This document shows positions 27,098-34,440 of a stretch of 37,283 nt of DNA, in pieces. Position 1 is the first letter of the stretch; the number at the start of each line of letters is the position of its first letter. Source of the stretch: Nonomuraea antri (lineage in GTDB: Bacteria > Actinomycetota > Actinomycetes > Streptosporangiales > Streptosporangiaceae); assembly GCF_013283785.1 (NCBI RefSeq), contig NZ_JABCPZ010000096.1, positions 1 to 37,283 of the forward strand. The letters are read 5' to 3'. Below the pieces are notes generated by a model. It did no database searches, had not been told where the DNA came from, and worked only from the letters and a program-made list of their open reading frames with translations. The position numbers and the translations under genes are program-made.

Positions 27098-29788
27098 GTG
27101 CCGAAGAGTGAAGTGACCCCCAGCCGCCCGTGCCTGCTGCTGCTTGACGGGCATTCCCTGGCTTACCGCGCGTTCTACGCGCTGAAAGACGCCAACCTGA
27201 TGACCACCGACGGTCAGCACACCGAGGCGGTCTACGGGTTCACCTCGATGCTGACCAACATTCTGCGCGACGAGCAGCCGACCCACGTGGCGGTGGCCTT
27301 CGACCGGTCGGAGCCGACGTTCCGCCACGAGGAGTACGCCGACTACAAGGCCAACCGCAGCGAGACGCCGGAAGACTTCCGCGGTCAGATGCAGCTCATC
27401 TTCGAGCTGCTCGACACGCTGCGCATCCCGCGGCTGTCCAAGGCGGGCTTCGAGGCCGACGACCTGATCGCCACGCTCGCCACCCAGGCGGCGGGCCAGG
27501 GCATGAGCGTGCTGATCGTCACCGGCGACCGCGACGCGCTCCAGCTGGTCGACGAACAGGTCACCGTCCTGATGACGCGGCGCGGCATCAGCGACATGAC
27601 CAGGTTCACGCCCGAGGCCGTCCAGGAGAAATACGGCCTCACCCCCGCTCAATACCCCGACTTCGCGGCCCTGCGCGGCGACCCCAGCGACAACCTGCTG
27701 TCCATCCCCAGCGTCGGGGAGAAGACCGCCGCCAAGTGGGTGCGCGAGTTCGGCTCGCTGACCGCCCTGGTCGACCGGGTCGACGAGGTCAAGGGCAAGG
27801 TCGGCGACAAGCTGCGCGAGCACGTGGCCCAGGTGCTGATGAACCGCCGGCTGACCCAGCTGCTGCGCGACGTCCCGCTCGAGGTCGAGCTCGGCGCGCT
27901 CCAGCAGGGCGCGTGGGAGCGCGAAGAGGTCAACAAGCTGTTCGACACCCTGCAGATCCGCGGCGAGCTGCGCGAGCGCGTGTTCAAGACGCTCGGCACC
28001 GGCGAGCAGGAGCCCGACCAGGGCTTCGAGGTCGAGACCGTCATCCTCGGCCCCGACCGGGTGGCCGGCTGGCTGTCGGCGATGCCCGCGGGCCGGGCCG
28101 GGCTGGCGTTCAAGGGCGCCTACGGCAGCGGCACCGGCCGCATCGACGGCATCGCCGTCGCCTCGCCCGACGGCACCGCCGCGCACATCGACCCCACCAA
28201 GCTCACCGAGGCCGACGAGGCCGCGCTGCGCGCCTGGCTGGCCGACGACGCCAGGCCCAAGGCCGTCCACGACGCCAAGGGCCCGATCCTGGCGCTGTGG
28301 GCCCAGGGCCTGGAGCTGCGCGGGCTCACCTGCGACACCGCGCTGGCCGCCTACCTGGCCATGCCGGGCCAGCGCACGTTCGCGCTGGAGGACCTGGCCC
28401 GCCGCTACCTGCACCGCGACCTGCGCGCCGAGGAGGAGCAGAGCGGCCAGGGCACGCTGTTCGGCGACGATGAGGACGCCCCGGCCAAGGACCTCGCGCT
28501 GCGCGCCCACGCGGTGCGCGAGCTGGCCGAGTCCCTGGAGACCTTCCTGGCCGCCCGCGGCGGCACCCAGCTGCTCACCGACGTGGAGCTGCCGCTGCTG
28601 AGCGTGCTGGCCGAGCTGGAGCGGGCCGGCATCGCCGTCGACGGCGAATACTTCGCCGGCCTGGAGGCCGAGTTCGGCGCGGCGGTCAAGCACGCCGTGG
28701 AGGAGGCGCACCGGGCCGTCGGCGAGCAGTTCAACCTGGGCTCGCCCAAGCAGCTGCAGGAGATCCTGTTCGTCAAGCTCAACCTGCCGAAGACGAAGAA
28801 GATCAAGACCGGCTTCAGCACCGACGCCGACCAGCTCGCCTGGCTCGCCACCCAGACCGAGCACGAGCTGCCGACGATCATGCTGCGCCACCGCGACCAG
28901 CAGAAGCTGCGCACCACGGTCGAGGGCCTGATCAAGGAGATCGGCGACGACGGCCGCATCCACACCACGTTCAACCAGACCATGGCGGCCACCGGCCGGC
29001 TGTCGTCGGAGAAGCCCAACCTGCAGAACATCCCGATCCGCACCGCCGAGGGCCGCCGCATCCGGCAGGGCTTCGTCGTCGGCGCGGGCTACGAGACCCT
29101 GCTGACGGCCGACTACAGCCAGATCGAGCTGCGCATCATGGCCCACCTGTCGGGCGACGAGTCGCTGATCGCCGCCTTCGAGTCCGGCCACGACTTCCAC
29201 CAGGCCACCGCGGCCCGCGTGTTCGACCTGCCGCCCGAGCAGATCGACGGCGAGCTGCGCGCCCGCATCAAGGCCATGAACTACGGCCTGGCCTACGGGC
29301 TGTCCGACTTCGGGCTGTCCGGGCAGCTCAACATCCCGGTGTCGGAGGCGCGGGCGCTGAAGGAGGAATACTTCACCGAGTTCGGCGGCGTCCGCGACTT
29401 CCTGCAGGCCATCGTCCAGCAGGCGCGCACCGACGGCTACACCGAGACCATCATGGGCCGCCGCCGCTACCTGCCCGACCTCACCAGCGACAACCGCCAG
29501 CGCCGCGAGATGGCCGAGCGGATGGCGCTCAACGCCCCCATCCAGGGCTCGGCCGCCGACATCATCAAGGTCGCCATGCTCAACGTCCGCCAGGCGATCG
29601 GCGAGGAGGGCCTGGCCTCGCGGATGTTGCTGCAGGTCCACGACGAACTCGTGTTCGAGGTGGCGCCGGGCGAGCTGGAGGCGCTCAAGCAGCTCGTGTG
29701 CGACCAGATGAACGCCGCCTACCACCTGCGGGTCCCGCTGGAGGTCTCGGTCGGCGTCGGCCGTACCTGGGAGGACGCCGGGCACTGA
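27098..29788 (+). CDS. polA: DNA polymerase I
   Basis: 896 residues, the usual size. The N-terminal 5'-3' exonuclease (about 1-300) has LLLLDGHSLAYRAFYAL, AFDRSEPTFRHEEYADYKANR, EADDLIATLA and TGDRDALQLV. In the central domain the proofreading motif DTET is replaced by KGAY (LAFKGAYGSG), so 3'-5' exonuclease activity is probably absent, as in other actinobacterial PolA. The polymerase domain carries motif A (TADYSQIELRIMAHLSGDE), motif B (RIKAMNYGLAYG, with Tyr729 where E. coli has Phe) and motif C (QVHDELVFE). It fills gaps in repair and removes Okazaki primers. The GTG start is supported by the -10 six bases upstream. It is followed by a hairpin, so it is transcribed alone. Confidence 0.97.
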   Translation: MPKSEVTPSRPCLLLLDGHSLAYRAFYALKDANLMTTDGQHTEAVYGFTSMLTNILRDEQPTHVAVAFDRSEPTFRHEEYADYKANRSETPEDFRGQMQLIFELLDTLRIPRLSKAGFEADDLIATLATQAAGQGMSVLIVTGDRDALQLVDEQVTVLMTRRGISDMTRFTPEAVQEKYGLTPAQYPDFAALRGDPSDNLLSIPSVGEKTAAKWVREFGSLTALVDRVDEVKGKVGDKLREHVAQVLMNRRLTQLLRDVPLEVELGALQQGAWEREEVNKLFDTLQIRGELRERVFKTLGTGEQEPDQGFEVETVILGPDRVAGWLSAMPAGRAGLAFKGAYGSGTGRIDGIAVASPDGTAAHIDPTKLTEADEAALRAWLADDARPKAVHDAKGPILALWAQGLELRGLTCDTALAAYLAMPGQRTFALEDLARRYLHRDLRAEEEQSGQGTLFGDDEDAPAKDLALRAHAVRELAESLETFLAARGGTQLLTDVELPLLSVLAELERAGIAVDGEYFAGLEAEFGAAVKHAVEEAHRAVGEQFNLGSPKQLQEILFVKLNLPKTKKIKTGFSTDADQLAWLATQTEHELPTIMLRHRDQQKLRTTVEGLIKEIGDDGRIHTTFNQTMAATGRLSSEKPNLQNIPIRTAEGRRIRQGFVVGAGYETLLTADYSQIELRIMAHLSGDESLIAAFESGHDFHQATAARVFDLPPEQIDGELRARIKAMNYGLAYGLSDFGLSGQLNIPVSEARALKEEYFTEFGGVRDFLQAIVQQARTDGYTETIMGRRRYLPDLTSDNRQRREMAERMALNAPIQGSAADIIKVAMLNVRQAIGEEGLASRMLLQVHDELVFEVAPGELEALKQLVCDQMNAAYHLRVPLEVSVGVGRTWEDAGH

Positions 29789-29801
29789 CCCGCGTGACCC
29801 C

Positions 29802-29830
29802 GTCCCGCCGCGCCCTCGGTGCGGCGGGAC
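29802..29830 (+). terminator. terminator of polA
   Basis: Perfect 10-bp stem (GTCCCGCCGC with GCGGCGGGAC) around a 9-base loop, 14 bases after the polA stop. No U-run. Confidence 0.65.
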
Positions 29831-29954
29831 CGTCATGCCCGGAGGTTTACCCGCCGGCACCCGGGCAGGCATGACCAGAGCTTTACCGAAACATGATGAA
29901 GTAGGCGGCTCGCCCCGACGGCGCGGTCCTGCCGTCATACGGGTGGTTCTGGAC

Positions 29955-29960
29955 TACCCT
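29955..29960 (+). promoter_or_regulatory. possible -10 hexamer (TACCCT) for the deacetylase gene
   Basis: TACCCT lies 33 bases before the chosen GTG, leaving a leader of about 27 nt that includes the Shine-Dalgarno GGGAG. The -35 is not clear. Confidence 0.35.
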
Positions 29961-29993
29961 GTGGGTACTTTCCCTGAGTTGGCCGGGAGTTTT

Positions 29994-31094
29994 GTGCGGA
30001 CGAAAGCGCCCCTCACGCGGATCATCGGCGCCGCGAACGTGGTGGTGGTGACAGTGGCGATCATCGGGCTCATCCTCCTGCCGTCCGCCGGGCCGCAGCC
30101 CGCGACCACGGCGGCGAAGAAGAGCGAGCAGCCCGCGGCGCCGGGGGAGCAGGCCAGGCCGCAGGCCACCGGAGAGCCGCCCGGCGTGGTGGCCACCCCC
30201 GAGTTCGCCAGGCAGGTCAAGGCCAACGAGCTCGGCCTGGTGCCGATCCTGATGTACCACCGGATCCTGCCCAAGCGGCTGGCCTCCATCGACCGCACGC
30301 CGGCCCAGCTCAGGAAGGAGCTGGAGACGCTGGCCAGGCAGGGGTACGTGCCGGTCACCGCGCGCGAGTACGCCACCGGCCAGATCGGGATCCCGGCCGG
30401 CAAGTCGCCCGTCGTGCTGACCTTCGACGACGGCCACTCCAGCCACTTCGCGCTCGACGCCGCGGGCAACCCCAAGCCCGACACCGCGGTCGGCGTGATC
30501 ATGGACGTGGCCCGGCGACACCCCGGGTTCAGGCCCGTGGCGACGATGTGGGTCAATCATTACCCGTTCGGGCTGCGCGACAGGAAGGCCCAGACGGCGG
30601 CCGTGCGCTGGCTGCTCGACCACGGCTTCGAGGTGGCCAACCACACCTGGGGCCACCCGAACCTGCGCTGGCTGAAGACCAAGAAGGTGCGCGAGCAGAT
30701 CGTCCGGCTGGAGCGGATGCTGGCGAAGCTCGGGGCCGGCCCCGCCAAGACCCTGGCCCTGCCGTACGGCGTGCCGCCGCGTTCGCGCAAGGCGGCGCTG
30801 AAGGGCTCCTGGGACGGGACGCGCTATGATTTCGCGGGCGTGTTCCTGGCCGGGGCCGAGCCGTCGCTTTCGCCCTACGCGAAAAAATTCGACCGCGGGG
30901 CGATCCAGCGGATCCAGAGCAACGGCAAGCAGGGCGAGTGCCGCAAGTGGTGCTCGCAGTACTGGCTGGAATGGCTGCGCAAGCACCCTGGTGAGCGCTA
31001 CGTCTCCGACGGCGACCCCGAGCGGATCTCCATCCCGGGGAAACTGCGGGGTAATATCGACCCCAAGCGGAGACCCCAGGTCAACGCCTACTGA
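29994..31094 (+). CDS. membrane-anchored polysaccharide deacetylase (NodB-type, CE4)
   Basis: 366 residues. One N-terminal membrane span (ANVVVVTVAIIGLILL) is followed by a Pro/Ala/Gln-rich linker. The catalytic domain has motif 1 LTFDDGHSSHF (Asp145, Asp146), motif 2 NHTWGHPNL (His217, His221) and motif 3 ALPYGVPP, so the zinc-binding Asp-His-His set is intact. It should remove acetyl groups from a cell-wall or surface glycan outside the membrane. Near the C-terminus a Cys pair lies in GECRKWCSQYW. The GTG at 29994 (GGGAG five bases upstream) is chosen because upstream in-frame ATGs at 29835 and 29871 would place a charged 40-50-residue lead before the anchor and lie upstream of the likely promoter. 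Those remain possible. Confidence 0.88.
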   Translation: MRTKAPLTRIIGAANVVVVTVAIIGLILLPSAGPQPATTAAKKSEQPAAPGEQARPQATGEPPGVVATPEFARQVKANELGLVPILMYHRILPKRLASIDRTPAQLRKELETLARQGYVPVTAREYATGQIGIPAGKSPVVLTFDDGHSSHFALDAAGNPKPDTAVGVIMDVARRHPGFRPVATMWVNHYPFGLRDRKAQTAAVRWLLDHGFEVANHTWGHPNLRWLKTKKVREQIVRLERMLAKLGAGPAKTLALPYGVPPRSRKAALKGSWDGTRYDFAGVFLAGAEPSLSPYAKKFDRGAIQRIQSNGKQGECRKWCSQYWLEWLRKHPGERYVSDGDPERISIPGKLRGNIDPKRRPQVNAY

Positions 31095-31106
31095 TGCCTC
31101 CCCGGA

Positions 31107-31135
31107 TTGACCCCGTGGCGATGGTCTCATATGCT
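31107..31135 (+). promoter_or_regulatory. rpsA promoter, TTGACC-N17-TATGCT
   Basis: The -35 TTGACC (31107-31112) and -10 TATGCT (31130-31135) are separated by exactly 17 bases, the best housekeeping-sigma promoter in the window. It starts 13 bases after the deacetylase stop. Transcription should begin near 31142, giving a leader of about 143 nt before the rpsA ATG. Confidence 0.75.
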
Positions 31136-31196
31136 GATCGCTGCGCTGTGGGCTCGCGCGCGCCTCAGACGGAGCGGGCTCGCGCTCGGTCACGTC

Positions 31197-31258
31197 GATG
31201 TCGTAATTCCTCGGCTTGATGCGGAAGAGGGCCTGCCGCGCATCGCCACATCGACATC
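31197..31258 (+). promoter_or_regulatory. nested hairpins in the rpsA leader
   Basis: Outer stem GATGTCG/CGACATC (31197-31203 with 31252-31258) encloses GATGCG/CGCATC (31218-31223 with 31239-31244). The structure ends 12 bases before the Shine-Dalgarno core GGAG (31270-31273). In E. coli, S1 represses its own translation through a structured leader. A similar role is plausible here but not shown. Confidence 0.45.
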
Positions 31259-31284
31259 TGTCCGCGTTCGGAGCAATTCCACAC

Positions 31285-32769
31285 ATGACGTCCAGCACTG
31301 AGGCCACCTCGAGCACCCCGCAGGTAGCGGTCAACGACATCGGGTCCGAGGAAGCCTTCCTCGCCGCGATCGACGAGACCATCAAGTACTTCAACGACGG
31401 CGACATCGTCGAGGGCACCGTCGTCAAGGTCGATCGAGACGAGGTTCTTCTCGACATCGGCTACAAGACCGAGGGTGTCATCCCCTCGCGCGAGCTTTCG
31501 ATCAAGCACGATGTCGACCCTGCTGACGTCGTGGAAGTCGGCGAGCACGTCGAGGCCCTGGTTCTCCAGAAGGAGGACAAGGAGGGCCGCCTGATCCTGT
31601 CCAAGAAGCGTGCTCAGTACGAGCGCGCCTGGGGCACGATCGAGAAGATCAAGGACGAGGACGGCATCGTCACCGGCACCGTCATCGAGGTCGTCAAGGG
31701 TGGTCTCATCCTCGACATCGGCCTCCGTGGCTTCCTCCCGGCGTCCCTGGTCGAGATGCGCCGCGTCCGCGACCTGCAGCCGTACGTCGGCCGCGAGCTC
31801 GAGGCGAAGATCATCGAGCTCGACAAGAACCGCAACAACGTGGTCCTCTCGCGCCGTGCCTGGCTCGAGCAGACCCAGTCCGAGGTTCGCCAGACGTTCC
31901 TCAACACCCTCCAGAAGGGCCAGGTCCGCAAGGGCGTCGTGTCCTCGATCGTCAACTTCGGTGCCTTCGTGGACCTGGGTGGCGTCGACGGTCTGGTCCA
32001 CGTGTCCGAGCTGTCCTGGAAGCACATCGACCACCCGTCCGAGGTCGTCGAGGTCGGCCAGGAGGTCACGGTCGAGGTCCTCGACGTCGACATGGAGCGC
32101 GAGCGCGTCTCCCTGTCGCTCAAGGCCACGCAGGAAGACCCGTGGCAGCAGTTCGCCCGCACCCACCAGATCGGCCAGGTCGTGCCGGGCCGCGTCACCA
32201 AGCTGGTGCCGTTCGGCGCGTTCGTCCGGGTCGAGGAGGGCATCGAGGGCCTGGTCCACATCTCCGAGCTGGCCGAGCGCCACGTGGAGATTCCGGAGCA
32301 GGTCGTCCAGGTCGGCGACGAGATCTTCGTGAAGATCATCGACATCGACCTCGACCGTCGCCGCATCAGCCTCTCGCTGAAGCAGGCCAACGAGGGCGTC
32401 GGCGCCGAGGTCGAGTTCGACCCGACGCTGTACGGCATGGCGGCCACCTACGACGACCAGGGCAACTACATCTACCCCGAGGGCTTCGACCCGGAGACGG
32501 GCGAGTGGCTCGAGGGCTTCGACAAGCAGCGCGAGGAGTGGGAGCGGCAGTACGCCGAGGCCCAGCAGCGCTTCGAGGCTCACCGGAAGCAGATCGAGGA
32601 GGCTCGCAAGGCCGAGGCCGAGGCGGGCGAGGCTGCTCCCTCGTCCTACAGCGGCGAGACGCAGGCCCCCTCGGGCAGCTCCTCGTCGTCGGCTCCGGCC
32701 AGCGGCGCCCTCGCCTCCGACGAGGCTCTCGCGGCTCTGCGCGAGAAGCTCGCCGGCGGTCAGAGCTGA
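31285..32769 (+). CDS. rpsA: 30S ribosomal protein S1
   Basis: 494 residues, the four-S1-domain form typical of actinobacteria. The repeats lie at about 39-108 (GDIVEGTVVKVDRDEVLLDI), 122-191 (GTVIEVVKGGLILDIGLRGF), 208-280 (GVVSSIVNFGAFVDLGGVDG) and 294-370 (GRVTKLVPFGAFVRVEEGIE). Domains 3 and 4 have the complete VxFGAFV..GxxGLVHxSEL core. The C-terminal 125 residues are acidic, then Ser/Ala-rich. S1 helps mRNA bind the small subunit. The ATG at 31285 with GGAG upstream gives the standard MTSSTEATSS start. It has its own promoter and a very strong terminator. Confidence 0.97.
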   Translation: MTSSTEATSSTPQVAVNDIGSEEAFLAAIDETIKYFNDGDIVEGTVVKVDRDEVLLDIGYKTEGVIPSRELSIKHDVDPADVVEVGEHVEALVLQKEDKEGRLILSKKRAQYERAWGTIEKIKDEDGIVTGTVIEVVKGGLILDIGLRGFLPASLVEMRRVRDLQPYVGRELEAKIIELDKNRNNVVLSRRAWLEQTQSEVRQTFLNTLQKGQVRKGVVSSIVNFGAFVDLGGVDGLVHVSELSWKHIDHPSEVVEVGQEVTVEVLDVDMERERVSLSLKATQEDPWQQFARTHQIGQVVPGRVTKLVPFGAFVRVEEGIEGLVHISELAERHVEIPEQVVQVGDEIFVKIIDIDLDRRRISLSLKQANEGVGAEVEFDPTLYGMAATYDDQGNYIYPEGFDPETGEWLEGFDKQREEWERQYAEAQQRFEAHRKQIEEARKAEAEAGEAAPSSYSGETQAPSGSSSSSAPASGALASDEALAALREKLAGGQS

Positions 32770-32802
32770 AGCTCGGCTGGTAGTTCGACCGGTCAGTAGT
32801 AA

Positions 32803-32840
32803 CGAGAAGCCCCGCACGGGAAACCGTGCGGGGCTTCTCG
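32803..32840 (+). terminator. terminator of rpsA
   Basis: Perfect 17-bp stem (32803-32819 with 32824-32840) closed by a GAAA tetraloop, the longest stem in the window. It starts 34 bases after the rpsA stop. Confidence 0.9.
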
Positions 32841-33039
32841 CGTTCCCGGCGCCGGCCGGGACACCCGAACCGGTCAGAAGCGCGGGTCCGCGGTGGCGCG
32901 GGTCGGTGTTGGCGGTGGCGTCCGCGATCAACCGGTGTGCGTCGGCGGAGGTGGTATGGCGCGTGTCGCGTCCGCTGGGACCGGGGGCACTGCGGTGTGC
33001 TCCTCGGACGTCCGTGAAAAACCTCGGCGTTCGAGGGAT

Positions 33040-33060
33040 TGCGGAAGCGATCGTTCCGCA
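33040..33060. promoter_or_regulatory. candidate operator TGCGGAA-N7-TTCCGCA before the epoxide hydrolase gene
   Basis: Perfect inverted repeat with 7-base arms. The spacer itself contains CGATCG. It lies 22-42 bases before the start codon, overlapping where the -35 of the leaderless promoter would be. This is the size and place of a TetR/MarR-type repressor site. No regulator gene is adjacent. A second dyad, CCTCG-N5-CGAGG, lies just upstream at 33022-33036. Confidence 0.55.
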
Positions 33061-33068
33061 TTGCTGCC

Positions 33069-33074
33069 TAGGGT
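33069..33074 (+). promoter_or_regulatory. -10 hexamer (TAGGGT) of the epoxide hydrolase gene, leaderless type
   Basis: TAGGGT is followed by seven bases and the ATG at 33082. There is no Shine-Dalgarno before this ATG. Confidence 0.5.
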
Positions 33075-33081
33075 TTCTCAC

Positions 33082-34212
33082 ATGAACGAGATCAAGCCCT
33101 TCCGCATCGACATCCCCCAGACCGACCTCGACGACCTGCGCGAGCGGCTGCGGCGCACCAGGTGGGCGCGGGCGTTGCCGGGCGGGTGGGATCGCGGCGT
33201 GCCCGTCGACTACCTGCGCGAGCTCGCCGAGTACTGGGCCGAGAAGTTCGACTGGCGGGCGCAGGAGGCCAGGCTCAACGCCTTCCCGCAGTTCACCACC
33301 GAGATCGACGGCCAGACGATCCACTTCCTGCACGCCCGCTCGCCCGAGCCGCACGCCGTGCCGTTGATCATCACGCACAGCTGGCCGAACTCGGTCGTCG
33401 AGCTGCTGAACGTCATCGGGCCGCTGAGCGACCCCCGCGCGCACGGGCTCGACCCTGACCTCGCCTTTCACGTCGTGGCGCCGTCGCTGCCCGGGTTCGC
33501 GTTCTCGCCGTTCCCCGAGCCGGCCGATGAGCGGCCGTGGAGCGTCGAGCGGGTGGCGGGCACCTGGGCCACGTTGATGGCCCGCCTGGGCTACGAGCGC
33601 TACGGCGCGCAGGGCAACGACGCCGGCGCGCTGGTGACGCAGCAACTGGCCGCACTGGACGCCGAGCACGTCGTCGGCGCCGTCATCACCGGCGGGCTCG
33701 GCATCCCCAAGGGCGAGCCGGGCGAGCTCGACGGGTTCAGCGAGGACGAGCTCGCCACGCTGGCCGAGCTGACCGCCTGGACCACCGGCGGCAGCGGCTA
33801 CGGCCCCTACCTGGCGGCCAGGCCGCAGACCCTGGCGTACGGGTTCGCCGACTCGCCGGTGGCGCAGCTCGCCTACCTGGTGGAGCGGTTCAAGGAGTTC
33901 GACGGGTGGCAGCAGGCCGTCGAGCTCGATCGTGACCTGGTGCTCGCCAACGCCAGCCTGTACTGGCTGACCGGGACCGGTGGGTCGTCGTCGTGGACGT
34001 ACTACGAAGGCGCCGCGGGGATGCCGATCGACCAGGACGTGGTGCCGTCCGGGGCGACGCACGGCGGGCCCGAGGTGTTCCGGCGCATCGCCGCCAGGAA
34101 GAACGACCTCAGGTACTGGGGCGACGCGCACAGCCCGAGCCACATGGTGGCCATGGCGGTGCCGGAGTCGCTGGTGGCGGGCGTGCGGGCGTTCTTCCGC
34201 GCGCTGGCCTGA
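33082..34212 (+). CDS. epoxide hydrolase family alpha/beta hydrolase
   Basis: 376 residues. Residues 1-110 are the epoxide hydrolase N-terminal (EHN) lid region (FRIDIPQTDLDDLRERLRRTRW). The hydrolase core has the oxyanion loop HSWPNSVVELL near 107, nucleophile Asp180 in AQGNDAGALVTQQ, and catalytic His354 in SPSHMVAMAVPESL. In most family members the nucleophile elbow is GGDWG; here GNDAG replaces the tryptophan that follows the Asp, which may change the pocket or make it inactive on standard epoxides. The ATG at 33082 is chosen by the EHN start and the -10 seven bases before it. It is a single gene between the rpsA terminator and a repeat-filled gap. Confidence 0.88.
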   Translation: MNEIKPFRIDIPQTDLDDLRERLRRTRWARALPGGWDRGVPVDYLRELAEYWAEKFDWRAQEARLNAFPQFTTEIDGQTIHFLHARSPEPHAVPLIITHSWPNSVVELLNVIGPLSDPRAHGLDPDLAFHVVAPSLPGFAFSPFPEPADERPWSVERVAGTWATLMARLGYERYGAQGNDAGALVTQQLAALDAEHVVGAVITGGLGIPKGEPGELDGFSEDELATLAELTAWTTGGSGYGPYLAARPQTLAYGFADSPVAQLAYLVERFKEFDGWQQAVELDRDLVLANASLYWLTGTGGSSSWTYYEGAAGMPIDQDVVPSGATHGGPEVFRRIAARKNDLRYWGDAHSPSHMVAMAVPESLVAGVRAFFRALA

Positions 34213-34222
34213 CGTCCGGACG

Positions 34223-34308
34223 GGGAACGGCCGGTCGGGGACGGCTGGCCGGAAACGGCGGGTCGGGAACAGCCAGACCGGAAACGGCCGAGTGGGAACG
34301 GTCGGTTC
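34223..34308. repeat. 14-15-bp tandem repeat downstream of the epoxide hydrolase gene
   Basis: Six imperfect units of consensus GGGAACGGCCGGTC start at 34223, 34237, 34251, 34265, 34280 and 34294. The fourth and sixth are one base longer. The array begins 10 bases after the hydrolase stop and ends 132 bases before the next gene. It is not coding in any convincing frame. Confidence 0.75.
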
Positions 34309-34440
34309 GCGAGATTTTACTCAGCGTCATCGCGAACCCTCCCGCCCCCGGTGCCCCGCGCTGACAGACTTGCCTGCGCCGCATGGCAGGAAGGCCGGGC
34401 AGTGCAGGGCCCGGCCGCCGATCATCGGAGGGCGACGCGG

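Noticed and set aside
29835..29993. Longer deacetylase starting at the ATG at 29835 or 29871
   Set aside because: These starts follow the polA terminator directly, lie upstream of the likely promoter, and add a charged lead before the membrane anchor. The GTG at 29994 has a good Shine-Dalgarno. Not fully excluded.
31216..31284. Upstream in-frame extension of rpsA from the ATG at 31216
   Set aside because: It would translate through the leader hairpins, and its residues do not resemble S1. The ATG at 31285 gives the standard N-terminus.
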